Shown piece by piece: positions 8,163 through 16,723 of a stretch of 64,000 nt of DNA. The position numbers were made by a program, and so were the translations under genes. Below the pieces are notes generated by a model, which ran no database searches, was not told the origin of the DNA, and saw only the letters and a program-made list of their open reading frames with translations. The stretch comes from Aquabacterium sp029268225 (lineage in GTDB: Bacteria; Pseudomonadota; Gammaproteobacteria; Burkholderiales; Burkholderiaceae_C): the NCBI RefSeq assembly GCF_037482285.1, contig NZ_JBBEYB010000003.1:242063-306062 (forward strand), written 5' to 3'. Position 1 is the stretch's first letter. Each line of letters begins with the position of its first letter.

Positions 8163-9419
8163 ATGGCACTGATTGTTCACAAATACGGCGGCACGTCGAT
8201 GGGCTCCACGGAGCGCATTCGCAACGTGGCCAAGCGCGTGGCCAAGTGGGTTCGAGCCGGGCATCAAATCGTGGTCGTTCCGTCGGCCATGAGCGGCGAA
8301 ACCAATCGCCTGCTGGGCTTGGCCAAGGAGCTGTCTGACAGCCCAAGTCCTCGCGAGCTCGACATGATCGCCTCGACTGGCGAGCAGGTTTCTGTGGGCC
8401 TGCTGGCCATTGCATTGCAGGCCGAGGGGCTGGATGCCGTGAGTTACGCGGGTTGGCAGGTGCCTGTCAAAACGGACTCTTCGTTCACCAAGGCCCGCAT
8501 CGAGAGCATCGATGATGCGCGCGTGCGTGCGGACTTGAATGCTGGCCGCGTGGTCATCATCACTGGTTTCCAGGGCGTCGATCCGAATGGCAACATCACG
8601 ACTTTGGGCCGTGGCGGTTCGGACACCTCTGCCGTGGCCATTGCCGCGGCGATGAAGGCAGACGAGTGCCTGATTTACACCGATGTGGACGGTGTGTACA
8701 CAACCGATCCCCGTGTGGTGCCTGAAGCGCGTCGCCTGAAGAGCGTCAGCTTTGAGGAAATGCTGGAGATGGCATCGTTGGGTTCCAAGGTTCTGCAGAT
8801 TCGCTCGGTGGAGTTCGCCGGCAAATATCGTGTGCCCTTGCGTGTGCTGTCCAGTTTCACCCCCTGGGACATCGATCTGGCCGAAGAGGCCAAGTCGGGC
8901 ACGCTCATCAGTTTTGAGGAAGACGAGAAAATGGAACAAGCCGTTGTTTCCGGCATCGCATTCACCCGCGACGAAGCCAAGATCACTGTGGTCGGCGTGC
9001 CCGACACCCCCGGTATCGCCTACCAGATCCTGGGCAAGGTCGCTGACGCCAACATTGATGTGGATGTCATCATTCAAAACGTTTCGCACGATGGCAAGAC
9101 GGACTTCTCGTTCACCGTGCCGCGCGGCGACCATACCCGTGCCATGGAGATCCTGAAGACTCAAGTGGTGCCCGCGCTGGGGGCTCGCGAGGTGGTGGGC
9201 GACGCGAAAATTGCCAAGGTGTCTATTGTTGGCATTGGCATGCGCAGCCACGTAGGCATCGCCAGCACGATGTTCAAGACGCTGTCGGATGAAGGCATCA
9301 ACATCCAGATGATCACAACCAGCGAGATCAAGACCTCGGTGGTGATTGACGAGAAGTATCTGGAGCTGGCTGTGCGTGCGCTGCACAAGGCATTCGGCCT
9401 GGATGAGGCCAAGGCCTGA
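8163..9419 (+). CDS. lysC: Aspartate kinase
   Basis: Phosphorylates aspartate, the first step to lysine, threonine, methionine and diaminopimelate. The 418 residues begin MALIVHKYGGTSMGS (kinase motif KYGGTS). TLGRGGSDTSAVAIA and YTDVDGVYTTDPR lie in the catalytic domain (about 1-245), and two ACT domains follow (about 265-410; ITVVGVPDTPGIAYQIL and VSIVGIGMRSHVGIAS), the usual site of Lys/Thr feedback. The start at 8163 was chosen over the upstream frame because it opens the family N-terminus. A structured leader precedes it and tRNA-Ser follows. Confidence 0.97.
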   Translation: MALIVHKYGGTSMGSTERIRNVAKRVAKWVRAGHQIVVVPSAMSGETNRLLGLAKELSDSPSPRELDMIASTGEQVSVGLLAIALQAEGLDAVSYAGWQVPVKTDSSFTKARIESIDDARVRADLNAGRVVIITGFQGVDPNGNITTLGRGGSDTSAVAIAAAMKADECLIYTDVDGVYTTDPRVVPEARRLKSVSFEEMLEMASLGSKVLQIRSVEFAGKYRVPLRVLSSFTPWDIDLAEEAKSGTLISFEEDEKMEQAVVSGIAFTRDEAKITVVGVPDTPGIAYQILGKVADANIDVDVIIQNVSHDGKTDFSFTVPRGDHTRAMEILKTQVVPALGAREVVGDAKIAKVSIVGIGMRSHVGIASTMFKTLSDEGINIQMITTSEIKTSVVIDEKYLELAVRALHKAFGLDEAKA

Positions 9420-9483
9420 TCTGTTGTTTTGAGCACAACAGGCAGAGGGCTTGAATTTCTGAGCTAGAATGCTTGCTGTTGCT

Positions 9484-9576
9484 GGAGACGTGACCGAGAG
9501 GCCGAAGGTGCTCCCCTGCTAAGGGAGTATGTGGGCAAAACCTGCATCAAGGGTTCGAATCCCTTCGTCTCCGCCA
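9484..9576 (+). tRNA. tRNA-Ser (GCT)
   Basis: The acceptor stem GGAGACG/CGTCTCC, a long variable arm typical of class II tRNA-Ser, and an anticodon loop CTGCTAA with GCT read AGC/AGU codons. The T-loop GGTTCGAATCC is intact. The 3' CCA is genome-encoded at 9574-9576. A terminator follows. Confidence 0.97.
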
Positions 9577-9582
9577 AGATGG

Positions 9583-9614
9583 AACCCCAAGTGATTCGTC
9601 ACTTGGGGTTTTTT
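9583..9614 (+). terminator. Intrinsic terminator after tRNA-Ser
   Basis: The perfect 11-bp stem AACCCCAAGTG (9583-9593) / CACTTGGGGTT (9600-9610) has a 6-base loop and is followed by TTTT. Confidence 0.9.
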
Positions 9615-9643
9615 CTTTTGAGTCACGACATCACAGGACCAGC

Positions 9644-10627
9644 ATGTTCAAGAATCTGACGGTGTATCGAATGGGCCCGGATTGGACTGCCACAGCAGCC
9701 GAGATCGAGGCCGAATTGGACAAGGCGCGTTTCGTCGAATGCGGTGCCACGCAGCAGAAGTCCATGGGGTGGGTAGAGCCGCGCGGAGAGGCTCATGCGC
9801 CGCTCGTTGAGGTGGTCGATGGGCAGATTTTGCTCAAGCTGATGACCGAGCAGCGTGTGGTGCCAGGTTCGGTGATCAAGAAGCGCACCGAAGAGATTGC
9901 GGCAAGGATCGAAGAGCAGACGGGGCGTAAGCCGGGCAAGAAGCAGGTCAAGGATCTGAAAGAGCAGGCGCTGCATGAGTTGCTGCCGATGGCTTTCACC
10001 AAGCAATCGACGACTCGCATCTGGATTGCACCCAAGGAACGCTTGTTGATGCTGGATGCGGGTAGCCAAGCCAAGGCCGATGAGGTGGTGACCTTGTTGG
10101 CGCAGAGCTTTCAAGGCTTGTCAATGAGCTTGATTCAGACGGCCATGTCGCCTGCTGCTGCGATGACGCATTGGCTGGGAACCGGCGAGCCTCCTTATCA
10201 GTTCACGATTGACCGTGAATGCGAGTTGAAGTCCACAGACGAAATGAAATCTGTGGTCCGCTACGCCCGGCACAACCTCGATACCGATGAGGTCAAGCAA
10301 CACATCGTCAGCGGCAAGGTGCCTACGCGTGTGGCCATGACTTGGCGGGACAGGGTCTCGTTTATCCTGACCGAAGCCCTGCAACTGAAGAAGGTGACGT
10401 TCCTCGACGTTGTCTTTGAAGGGGCCGTGTCGGTGGATAAGGGGGAAACCTTTGACGCTGATGCCGCCATTGCCACTGGAGAGTTGATTCAGTTGTTGCC
10501 AGACTTGGTGGAGGCCTTGGGAGGGGAGCAGGTCATGGGTCAGAGTGCTCCAACCATGCCTGCACCTGTGTCACCAGCCACGGCCCCGCATCCGTCGGTA
10601 GATCATGCCCCGCCGTGGGATGTGTGA
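9644..10627 (+). CDS. rdgC: Recombination-associated protein RdgC
   Basis: A 327-residue nucleoid-associated protein that forms a ring dimer on DNA and restrains RecA. The N-terminus (MFKNLTVYRMGPDW), the GWVEPRG segment and the central LKEQALHELLPMAF region match the family, and the length is slightly above the usual 300 because of a Pro/Ala-rich tail. The last 95 bases overlap the 3' end of the hydrolase on the other strand, so the two genes converge. Confidence 0.93.
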   Translation: MFKNLTVYRMGPDWTATAAEIEAELDKARFVECGATQQKSMGWVEPRGEAHAPLVEVVDGQILLKLMTEQRVVPGSVIKKRTEEIAARIEEQTGRKPGKKQVKDLKEQALHELLPMAFTKQSTTRIWIAPKERLLMLDAGSQAKADEVVTLLAQSFQGLSMSLIQTAMSPAAAMTHWLGTGEPPYQFTIDRECELKSTDEMKSVVRYARHNLDTDEVKQHIVSGKVPTRVAMTWRDRVSFILTEALQLKKVTFLDVVFEGAVSVDKGETFDADAAIATGELIQLLPDLVEALGGEQVMGQSAPTMPAPVSPATAPHPSVDHAPPWDV

Positions 10628-11294
10628 TCAGTGGCAAATTCCAGACGCGGGCCAGGGTCAGTGAGCACGCGGGGTGAACCAGTTCATCCCCCAGGCCGTT
10701 GAGGAGCAGCATCGGCACTTTGGGGACTTGTTTCGGGGCGCGGTAGCGGATCGCTGCCCGCAATTGGCGCCATGCATTGCTTATGGTCACCGGATGTGAC
10801 TGCCGTAGCTGTACCCAGTTGGCGACGATGGTTTGCGGGTCACGGGGGTGGCATGTGGTCATGGCCAAGATGGCTTCCTCCCACTCCTGTGCAGACGGGC
10901 GGCCAACCACGAGTCTCAGAATGCGGCCATATTGGCGCGGCCTCAAGCGTTGCCAGAACGGATTGAAGGGCCGCAGACTGGTGTTGATCAGAACAGCCTT
11001 GCGTAACTCGTGGGGGTAGCGATGAGCCCAATCCACCGTTACCATCGCGCCCAGTGACATGGCCAGCACGTGGTAAGGCGGATGATGCCCAGTGGTTTGC
11101 AGCGCCCATCGACAGTGCTCGACCATGTCGGCGACAGCGCTCGGACTGCGGGCCTCAAACAGCTTGCCATTGCCAGGCAGGTCAGGCGTGAGAAGCGTGC
11201 TGTTCGCGGGCAGTCCCTCGCGCAACAGCTCAGGGAAATCACCCCAGTGACCACTTTCTCGGGTCAGGCCGCGCAGCAGAATCCAGGTGTTCAT
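10533..11294 (-). CDS. Alpha/beta hydrolase
   Basis: A 253-residue alpha/beta-hydrolase fold protein of unknown substrate. The nucleophile elbow is AMSLGAM (Ser80, an A-x-S-x-G variant). The late strand LLLNGLGDELVHP carries the likely acid and GHDLPTD the catalytic His. There is no signal peptide. Its start overlaps the M14 peptidase stop as ATGA (11291-11294), so it is co-translated with that gene, and its 3' end runs 95 bases into rdgC in antisense. The family call is firm and the substrate is unknown. Confidence 0.8.
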   Translation of the reverse strand: MNTWILLRGLTRESGHWGDFPELLREGLPANSTLLTPDLPGNGKLFEARSPSAVADMVEHCRWALQTTGHHPPYHVLAMSLGAMVTVDWAHRYPHELRKAVLINTSLRPFNPFWQRLRPRQYGRILRLVVGRPSAQEWEEAILAMTTCHPRDPQTIVANWVQLRQSHPVTISNAWRQLRAAIRYRAPKQVPKVPMLLLNGLGDELVHPACSLTLARVWNLPLITHPTAGHDLPTDAGPWLVTQVQAWLEHSDP

Positions 11295-12346
11295 GGTGCA
11301 GGTCTTTTGCCGCGTCTGGGTCGGGGGTGTTCTGGATACCAGCGTGCGAGGGCCTGTCGATGGTGCAGGTCTCGTTCATCACCGGTGGGCATCCAGCGCT
11401 CATGGCTGGAAGTGGCTCGGGCCATGAAGTCCAGCATGCCCAGGTGGCGGCGCAGCACCCGTGCCTGTCTGTGTGTGATCAATGGGTTGAAGATGCCGTG
11501 GCGGCTGAAGAGTTGGCGGGGATTTTTCTTCACCCACATCCATGAGCCCATCTCCAGCGTCAGCGGGACAAATACTTGGTTTGGATGCCGATGACGAGCC
11601 TGAAGGTACAGATGGTCCCACAGGTCGCCGTGGGTCAGGTACTGCAGGCTTTGGGGCTCGAACACATAGGGATGGTGTGCCTGGGTCTGGTCGAAGATGC
11701 GCCGCAAGGCATGCACTTCTGCGAGGTGCTGGATGGGTTCTCGGGTGTGTGCGAATGGGAACCAGATGCGATCTTCGGTTCCGAATCCGGAGTGGCAGTC
11801 GACAACCAGACTGAAAGGGCGCGGCAGTAGCTCGGTGGAGATCAGTTGGCACAGTGCTGTGCCTTCGGGCTCCATTGGTGCCCCAGCGGGGCCTCGGTAC
11901 CATGGGAGGGCGGCGCTGAGGCGCTGGCCTCCGACCAGAAATGGCACAGACTCACGCGCCACCACCGGTGCGTTGCGCATCAGGTCAACACCGCGCGGGT
12001 TGGCGCGGGTCCCGAGCCAGAGGCCGCCAGGGTTGACCAGTGGCATGAAGACCAGCCGCAATCGGGTCAGTTCGTGGTGCAGCAAGCTGTCCCACTTCAG
12101 CCGCTGTACCAAGCTGGCGAGGTACGTGAGCACCACCTGTGTGCCGATGCGCTCCAGTCCATGTACCCCTCCGATGAATGCGACCGCGGGCAATTCTGGT
12201 GCGCTCGCTCCGAGAGTCACGGCCATCAGCTCATAACGACGCGCACCAACTTGCACGGAGCCCGCCGACTGGGGCGTGACATGGCTGCCCCCCATTTCGA
12301 TCAGGCGATTCAACTCGTCCAGTTCGGGCAGTGTGTCGTGGCGCAA
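11291..12346 (-). CDS. M14-family zinc metallocarboxypeptidase
   Basis: A peptidase of about 351 residues with the M14 zinc ligands: HxxE in GGVHGLERIG, the third His in VVDCHSGFG and the likely catalytic Glu in LTLEMGSW. NPRGVDLMRN is the substrate-binding segment. M14 members include carboxypeptidases, AstE/AspA-type deacylases and the murein peptide amidase MpaA. Its neighbours, an S66 LD-carboxypeptidase and a peptide importer, make a role on peptidoglycan peptides plausible, but that is inference. The only start codon near the N-terminus is TTG at 12346, so the true start is uncertain. Confidence 0.8.
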   Translation of the reverse strand: MRHDTLPELDELNRLIEMGGSHVTPQSAGSVQVGARRYELMAVTLGASAPELPAVAFIGGVHGLERIGTQVVLTYLASLVQRLKWDSLLHHELTRLRLVFMPLVNPGGLWLGTRANPRGVDLMRNAPVVARESVPFLVGGQRLSAALPWYRGPAGAPMEPEGTALCQLISTELLPRPFSLVVDCHSGFGTEDRIWFPFAHTREPIQHLAEVHALRRIFDQTQAHHPYVFEPQSLQYLTHGDLWDHLYLQARHRHPNQVFVPLTLEMGSWMWVKKNPRQLFSRHGIFNPLITHRQARVLRRHLGMLDFMARATSSHERWMPTGDERDLHHRQALARWYPEHPRPRRGKRPAP

Positions 12347-12450
12347 GCGAGGGGCGTCAAAGGTGGTGGCTCGGCAGATGCTGCGCGGATTCCATGTCAG
12401 GCGTGCGACACCTTGTCTTGGTCGACCCGTTCGTCGGTGAGAATGTGGGC

Positions 12451-13395
12451 ATGACTGATACGCGTCCCTCTTTGATCATCTTCAGCCCCTCTGGCATCGT
12501 TCCAGCAGCGGCGCCCGTGCGCAAAGCCCTCAAGCGCCTGAATGCACTGGGGTTTGCATCGACCTTGGATGCCTCCGCCTTGAGCAAGCACCAGCGTTTT
12601 GCAGGTGACGATGCCACTCGCTTGGACAGCATTCACCGAGTGGCCGAGGCCGCTCCTCATGTTGCTTTGGCGGCCAGAGGTGGTTATGGCCTCACACGTT
12701 TGCTGGATCAGATCGAGTGGCCCCTGATTGCGCAAAGCGTGGAGCGTGGGACGGCCTGGGTGGGCTACAGCGATGTGACGGCGCTGCAGCTGGCTGCGAT
12801 CGCGCACAAGGCGGCAGGTCCAGAGTCGGTGGGTGAGGGCGTGACCGCTGGATTCTGGGCGGGTCCCATGGCCAATGAGGACTTTGGTCACAAGGACAGC
12901 GTGGACGGGGGTGACGATGTGACCCAGGAGGTGTTCGTCGAGGCGATGACTGGTGAGCTTGAGGCGGTGGGCTTCCGTACCGAGGCCGGTTTTGATGGCC
13001 TGGAGGCGCGAGGGCGGCTTTGGGGGGGCAATCTGGCCGTGGTTCAGGCCCTGTTGGGTACGCCTCACTTTCCCAAGATCAAGGGAGGGGTCTTGTTCTT
13101 GGAAGACGTCAACGAGCACCCCTATCGCATTGAGCGGACCCTCTTGCAGTTGCACCAGGCGGGTGTTTTGGACCAGCAAAAGGCCGTCTTGTTAGGGACG
13201 TTCAATGGGTTCAAGAAATCGCCTTTGGACCGTGGCTACAACCTGAAGGCTGCGATCGCCTATTTACGCTCCCAAACGACCACGCCGATCTTGACTGGCC
13301 TACCTTTTGGTCACGTGCCGACCAAGCTCTGCCTGCCGTTGGGACGCAAGGTGAACCTCGTGGTGCAAGGACGCGACGTTTTGGTGATGTGGTGA
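12451..13395 (+). CDS. ldcA: Muramoyltetrapeptide (LD-) carboxypeptidase, S66 family
   Basis: Serine peptidase of 314 residues that removes the terminal D-Ala from peptidoglycan tetrapeptides in the cytoplasm during recycling. The nucleophile is Ser107 in VGYSDVTAL, next to the conserved RGGYGLTRLL. The Glu and His segments GVLFLEDVNEHPYRIER and TGLPFGHVPTKLCLPLG are present. The start at 12451 follows GGTGAGA; the longer upstream frame overlaps the divergent M14 gene. It leads into the peptide importer genes, which fits recycling of imported muropeptides. Confidence 0.92.
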   Translation: MTDTRPSLIIFSPSGIVPAAAPVRKALKRLNALGFASTLDASALSKHQRFAGDDATRLDSIHRVAEAAPHVALAARGGYGLTRLLDQIEWPLIAQSVERGTAWVGYSDVTALQLAAIAHKAAGPESVGEGVTAGFWAGPMANEDFGHKDSVDGGDDVTQEVFVEAMTGELEAVGFRTEAGFDGLEARGRLWGGNLAVVQALLGTPHFPKIKGGVLFLEDVNEHPYRIERTLLQLHQAGVLDQQKAVLLGTFNGFKKSPLDRGYNLKAAIAYLRSQTTTPILTGLPFGHVPTKLCLPLGRKVNLVVQGRDVLVMW

Positions 13396-13439
13396 AACCC
13401 TGGACGCTCGTGGTGAATGGGTCAGGACACAATCAAGAC

Positions 13440-15728
13440 ATGACACAAGGCAGGATGGGATCTCAGTGCAGAGCATCGTGGCAGCAAAAGCTGTTGGATG
13501 GGCGCGCGTGGGCGATGCTTGTGATGCTGCTCTGCGCGGCGCTGAGCTTGACTGCATGCGACAACAGCCCCTATCCGGCTGGCGCGACGGAGGCCAACAC
13601 CCTTTACACAGCCTTCAACGAGCGATCCCCCCGTTACTTGGATCCCACCTCGTCGTACAGCAGCAACGAGACGCCTTACACATATCAGATCTATGAGCCG
13701 CTGTACGGCTACCACTACCTGAAGCGTCCCTACACCCTTGTGCCCAAGACGGCGGCGGCGGTCGTGCAGCCCCGCTACCTGGGGCGCGACGGCAAGCCGC
13801 TTCCGGACACGGCCTCAGCAGACCAGATCGTTGAAAGCGTGTATGACATCCCGATCAAGCGGGGCATACTTTTTGCCCCCCATCCAGCATTTGCCAGAAA
13901 TGCACAAGGTGATTATCTGTATCACCGGTTGACGGCTGAGCAGGTCGGAGACAAGCGCAGTCCGTGGGCGTTTGGTCAGACAGGCACCCGCGAACTCACA
14001 GCCGATGATTTTGTCTATGCCATCAAGCGGCATGCGACCACCCGCACGGCTGCACCCGTGTTCGGCATCTTCTCGGAGTACGTGGTGGGCCTCGCGGACT
14101 ACGGAAAGCTCATCCGGGCTGAAGATCAGAAATTGCGTGCCAGCGTACCGGCCACCAGCAAGGACAAGCCCTTTCTGGATTTTCGCAAATGGCCGTTGGC
14201 CGGTGCCCAGGCGCTGGATTCCCACACTTTGCGCATCCGCATTCACGGCAAGTATCCGCAGTGGAAGTATTGGATGGCCATGAGCTTTCTGGCACCGGTT
14301 CCCTGGGAGGCTGATGCCTTCTACGCCCAACCAGGTATGGCTGGCAATGGGCTTTCGCTCAATACCTGGCCAGTGGGAACCGGGCCCTACATGATGGCCG
14401 AGTTCGTGCAAGACCGCCGCCATGTCATGAAGCGGAACCCGAACTACCGGGGTGAGCCTTACCCCTGTGAGGGCACGGTGCAGGACCAGGCTGAGGGGCG
14501 GTTGAAAGACTGCGGCAAGAGGACGCCTTTCATCGACACCTTGGTGTTCAACATCGAGAAGGAAGCCGTGCCGCAGGATGCCAAGTTCCGTCAGGGTTAC
14601 CTTGACATTCCCGAGTTCGATCAGATGAGCTACGGCAATGCCTACAAGATCCAGATGGAGGACTCGCCACGCTTCGAAAAGGAGTTCAAAGACAAGGGCA
14701 TCGTGCTGTCTCGGACGGTAGATTTGTCCAGTCGTTACATGGGCTTCAACTGGCTGGATCCCGTGGTGGGCCGAGGTGACACGCCCGAGCAGCAGGCGCG
14801 CAATCGCAAACTGCGTCAGGCGCTGTCCATCGCCGTGGACTGGGACGAGTTCAATCGCATCTTTCCAAAAGCTGCGGGGGAGGTCGCCCAAGGGCCGTTG
14901 CCAGGGGGGGTATTTGGATCACGCCATGGCACCAGAGAGGGGCTCAACCCGGTGACCCACCGCTGGGTGAATGCGCAAGCCGTTCGTCGCCCGATCGAGG
15001 ATGCCAAAAAGTTGCTGGCGGAGGCTGGGTACCCCGACGGGCGCGATGCCAAAACCGGCAAACCCTTGGTGCTCAACTACGATGTGGGTGCGGCCACGAC
15101 GCCGGACAGCAAGGCCAACCTCGACTGGACAGCCAAGCAGTTCGCCAAGCTCGGCATCCAACTGGAAATACGCGCCACGGACTACAACCAGTTTCAGGAC
15201 AAGGTTCGCCGGGGCAAGCACCAGATCTTCACATGGGGGTGGTTGGCCGACTACCCAGATGCCGAGAATTTCCTGTTTCTGCTTTACGGGCCTGGGGCCA
15301 AGTCGGTCCACGACGGTGAGAACGCCGCCAACTATCAGAATCCCGAGTATGACCGGCTCTACAGCACGCTGCGCTTCATGGACGATGGTCCAGCCAAGCA
15401 AGCTGTGATCGACAAGATGGTGCGCATCCTGCAAGAAGACGCACCTTGGTCTTGGGGTTACTTTCCTTATTCATCAGGGGCGTATCACCGCTGGGTGCAC
15501 AACGGCAAACCCAGCATCATGGTGCGCGACCAGGCCCAGTATTACCGATTGGACACGGCTGACCGCAGTCGCAGCCTCAAGGCTTGGAACGCCCCGGTGT
15601 ATTGGCCTGTGCTTGTCGTGCTGGGCCTGCTGGCCGTGATGGCTTGGGGCGCCATCCGCATCTTGCGTGCCCGTGACCAGCAAACCGCGCTGCCTCGTCC
15701 GGTTGGCTCACCAAAGAGAGGTCGGTGA
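13440..15728 (+). CDS. Peptide ABC transporter substrate-binding lipoprotein with C-terminal membrane helix
   Basis: An SBP_bac_5-type (DppA/OppA) periplasmic binding protein of about 762 residues that delivers peptides to the permeases encoded next. A lipobox LSLTAC (Cys about residue 38) ends the signal region. Family segments include AVDWDEFNRIFPKAAGEVAQG and IFTWGWLADYPDAENFLFLLYGPG. Unusually, a clear transmembrane helix (PVLVVLGLLAVMAWGAI) and a basic tail close the protein. The start is uncertain: ATG 13440, ATG 13455 and GTG 13389 are all possible. The stop overlaps the permease start as TGATG. Confidence 0.9.
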   Translation: MTQGRMGSQCRASWQQKLLDGRAWAMLVMLLCAALSLTACDNSPYPAGATEANTLYTAFNERSPRYLDPTSSYSSNETPYTYQIYEPLYGYHYLKRPYTLVPKTAAAVVQPRYLGRDGKPLPDTASADQIVESVYDIPIKRGILFAPHPAFARNAQGDYLYHRLTAEQVGDKRSPWAFGQTGTRELTADDFVYAIKRHATTRTAAPVFGIFSEYVVGLADYGKLIRAEDQKLRASVPATSKDKPFLDFRKWPLAGAQALDSHTLRIRIHGKYPQWKYWMAMSFLAPVPWEADAFYAQPGMAGNGLSLNTWPVGTGPYMMAEFVQDRRHVMKRNPNYRGEPYPCEGTVQDQAEGRLKDCGKRTPFIDTLVFNIEKEAVPQDAKFRQGYLDIPEFDQMSYGNAYKIQMEDSPRFEKEFKDKGIVLSRTVDLSSRYMGFNWLDPVVGRGDTPEQQARNRKLRQALSIAVDWDEFNRIFPKAAGEVAQGPLPGGVFGSRHGTREGLNPVTHRWVNAQAVRRPIEDAKKLLAEAGYPDGRDAKTGKPLVLNYDVGAATTPDSKANLDWTAKQFAKLGIQLEIRATDYNQFQDKVRRGKHQIFTWGWLADYPDAENFLFLLYGPGAKSVHDGENAANYQNPEYDRLYSTLRFMDDGPAKQAVIDKMVRILQEDAPWSWGYFPYSSGAYHRWVHNGKPSIMVRDQAQYYRLDTADRSRSLKAWNAPVYWPVLVVLGLLAVMAWGAIRILRARDQQTALPRPVGSPKRGR

Positions 15729-16711
15729 TGCTGGCTTACATCCTTCGTCGCTTGGGTTATGGCTTGGTCATCTTGATCGGGGTGAACCTGATCACCTTCT
15801 TGCTCTTCTTCACCGTGAACACGCCAGACGACATGGCGCGTTTGAACATCGGTGGCAAGCGGGTGACGCCCGACCAGATCGAGAAATGGAAGGTGGAGCG
15901 TGGCTACGACAAGCCCATGCTCTTCAACGAGCAGGCACAGGGCGCCGAGAAGCTGACGCAAACGGTGTTCTGGGAGCGTTCAGTGTCCTTGTTTGTCTTC
16001 GACTTTGGTCGGGCGGACAACGCCAGCGGTGGTGACATTGGCCATCAGATTGCCCAGCGCATGGGTGTGAGCCTCAGGTTGACCGTGCCAATTTTTGTCA
16101 TGGGCTTGCTCGCCAGCGTGATTTTCTCGTTGTGGCTGGTCATGTTCCGAGGCACGCGCGTGGACTTCTGGGGGGGGGTCGCCTGCGTGGTCATGATGTC
16201 CATTTCCAGCTTGTTCTACATCATCGTCGGGCAGTACGTGTTCTCACGTGTGGCCAAGCTGGCACCGATCTCTGGCTATGCCGGAGGGCTGGATGCCGTG
16301 CGCTTCCTCATCCTGCCTATTTGTCTGATGCTGGTGGCTTCGCTGGCCGGGCAAGCGCGCTTCTTTCGCACCTTATTCCTGGAAGAAGCCGGCAAAGACT
16401 ATGTGCGCACTGCCCGTGCGAAAGGCCTGACAGAGAGCACCGTGATGGGCCGCCATGTGCTGCGCAATGCAATGTTGCCGATCATCACCAGTTCGGGCAG
16501 CGCGTTGCCTGGTCTGTTCATGGGAGGGCTGCTCACCGAGAGCTTCTTTGGCATTCCTGGCTTGGGCTCCTACACGATCGACGCCATTGCCAGTCAGGAC
16601 TTTGCCATCGTGCGTGCGATGGTTTTCCTGGGGTCGGTGCTCTACATCGTCTCCAACATCCTGATCGACGTGGCCTACACCGTGGCCGACCCGCGTGTGC
16701 GGATGCAGTGA
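15728..16711 (+). CDS. Peptide ABC transporter permease (DppB/OppB-like)
   Basis: A 327-residue inner-membrane permease of the importer. It has an N-terminal helix (YILRRLGYGLVILIGVNLITF) and the EAA loop YVRTARAKGLTESTVMGRHVLRNAMLP, which contacts the ATPase. Compared with DppB it carries a moderately long periplasmic insert after the first helix (about 40-110). The ATG at 15728 shares bases with the binding-protein stop, and the second permease follows after 12 bases. Confidence 0.94.
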   Translation: MLAYILRRLGYGLVILIGVNLITFLLFFTVNTPDDMARLNIGGKRVTPDQIEKWKVERGYDKPMLFNEQAQGAEKLTQTVFWERSVSLFVFDFGRADNASGGDIGHQIAQRMGVSLRLTVPIFVMGLLASVIFSLWLVMFRGTRVDFWGGVACVVMMSISSLFYIIVGQYVFSRVAKLAPISGYAGGLDAVRFLILPICLMLVASLAGQARFFRTLFLEEAGKDYVRTARAKGLTESTVMGRHVLRNAMLPIITSSGSALPGLFMGGLLTESFFGIPGLGSYTIDAIASQDFAIVRAMVFLGSVLYIVSNILIDVAYTVADPRVRMQ

Positions 16712-16723
16712 GGACGCAGAAGC

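Noticed and set aside
9421..9441. Terminator of lysC
   Set aside because: CTGTTGT/ACAACAG forms a hairpin, but no T-run follows; tRNA-Ser may be co-transcribed with lysC.
9484..9576. tRNA-Ser as an integration site
   Set aside because: No partial copy of its 3' end and no integrase nearby. The only att duplication found is in dusA.
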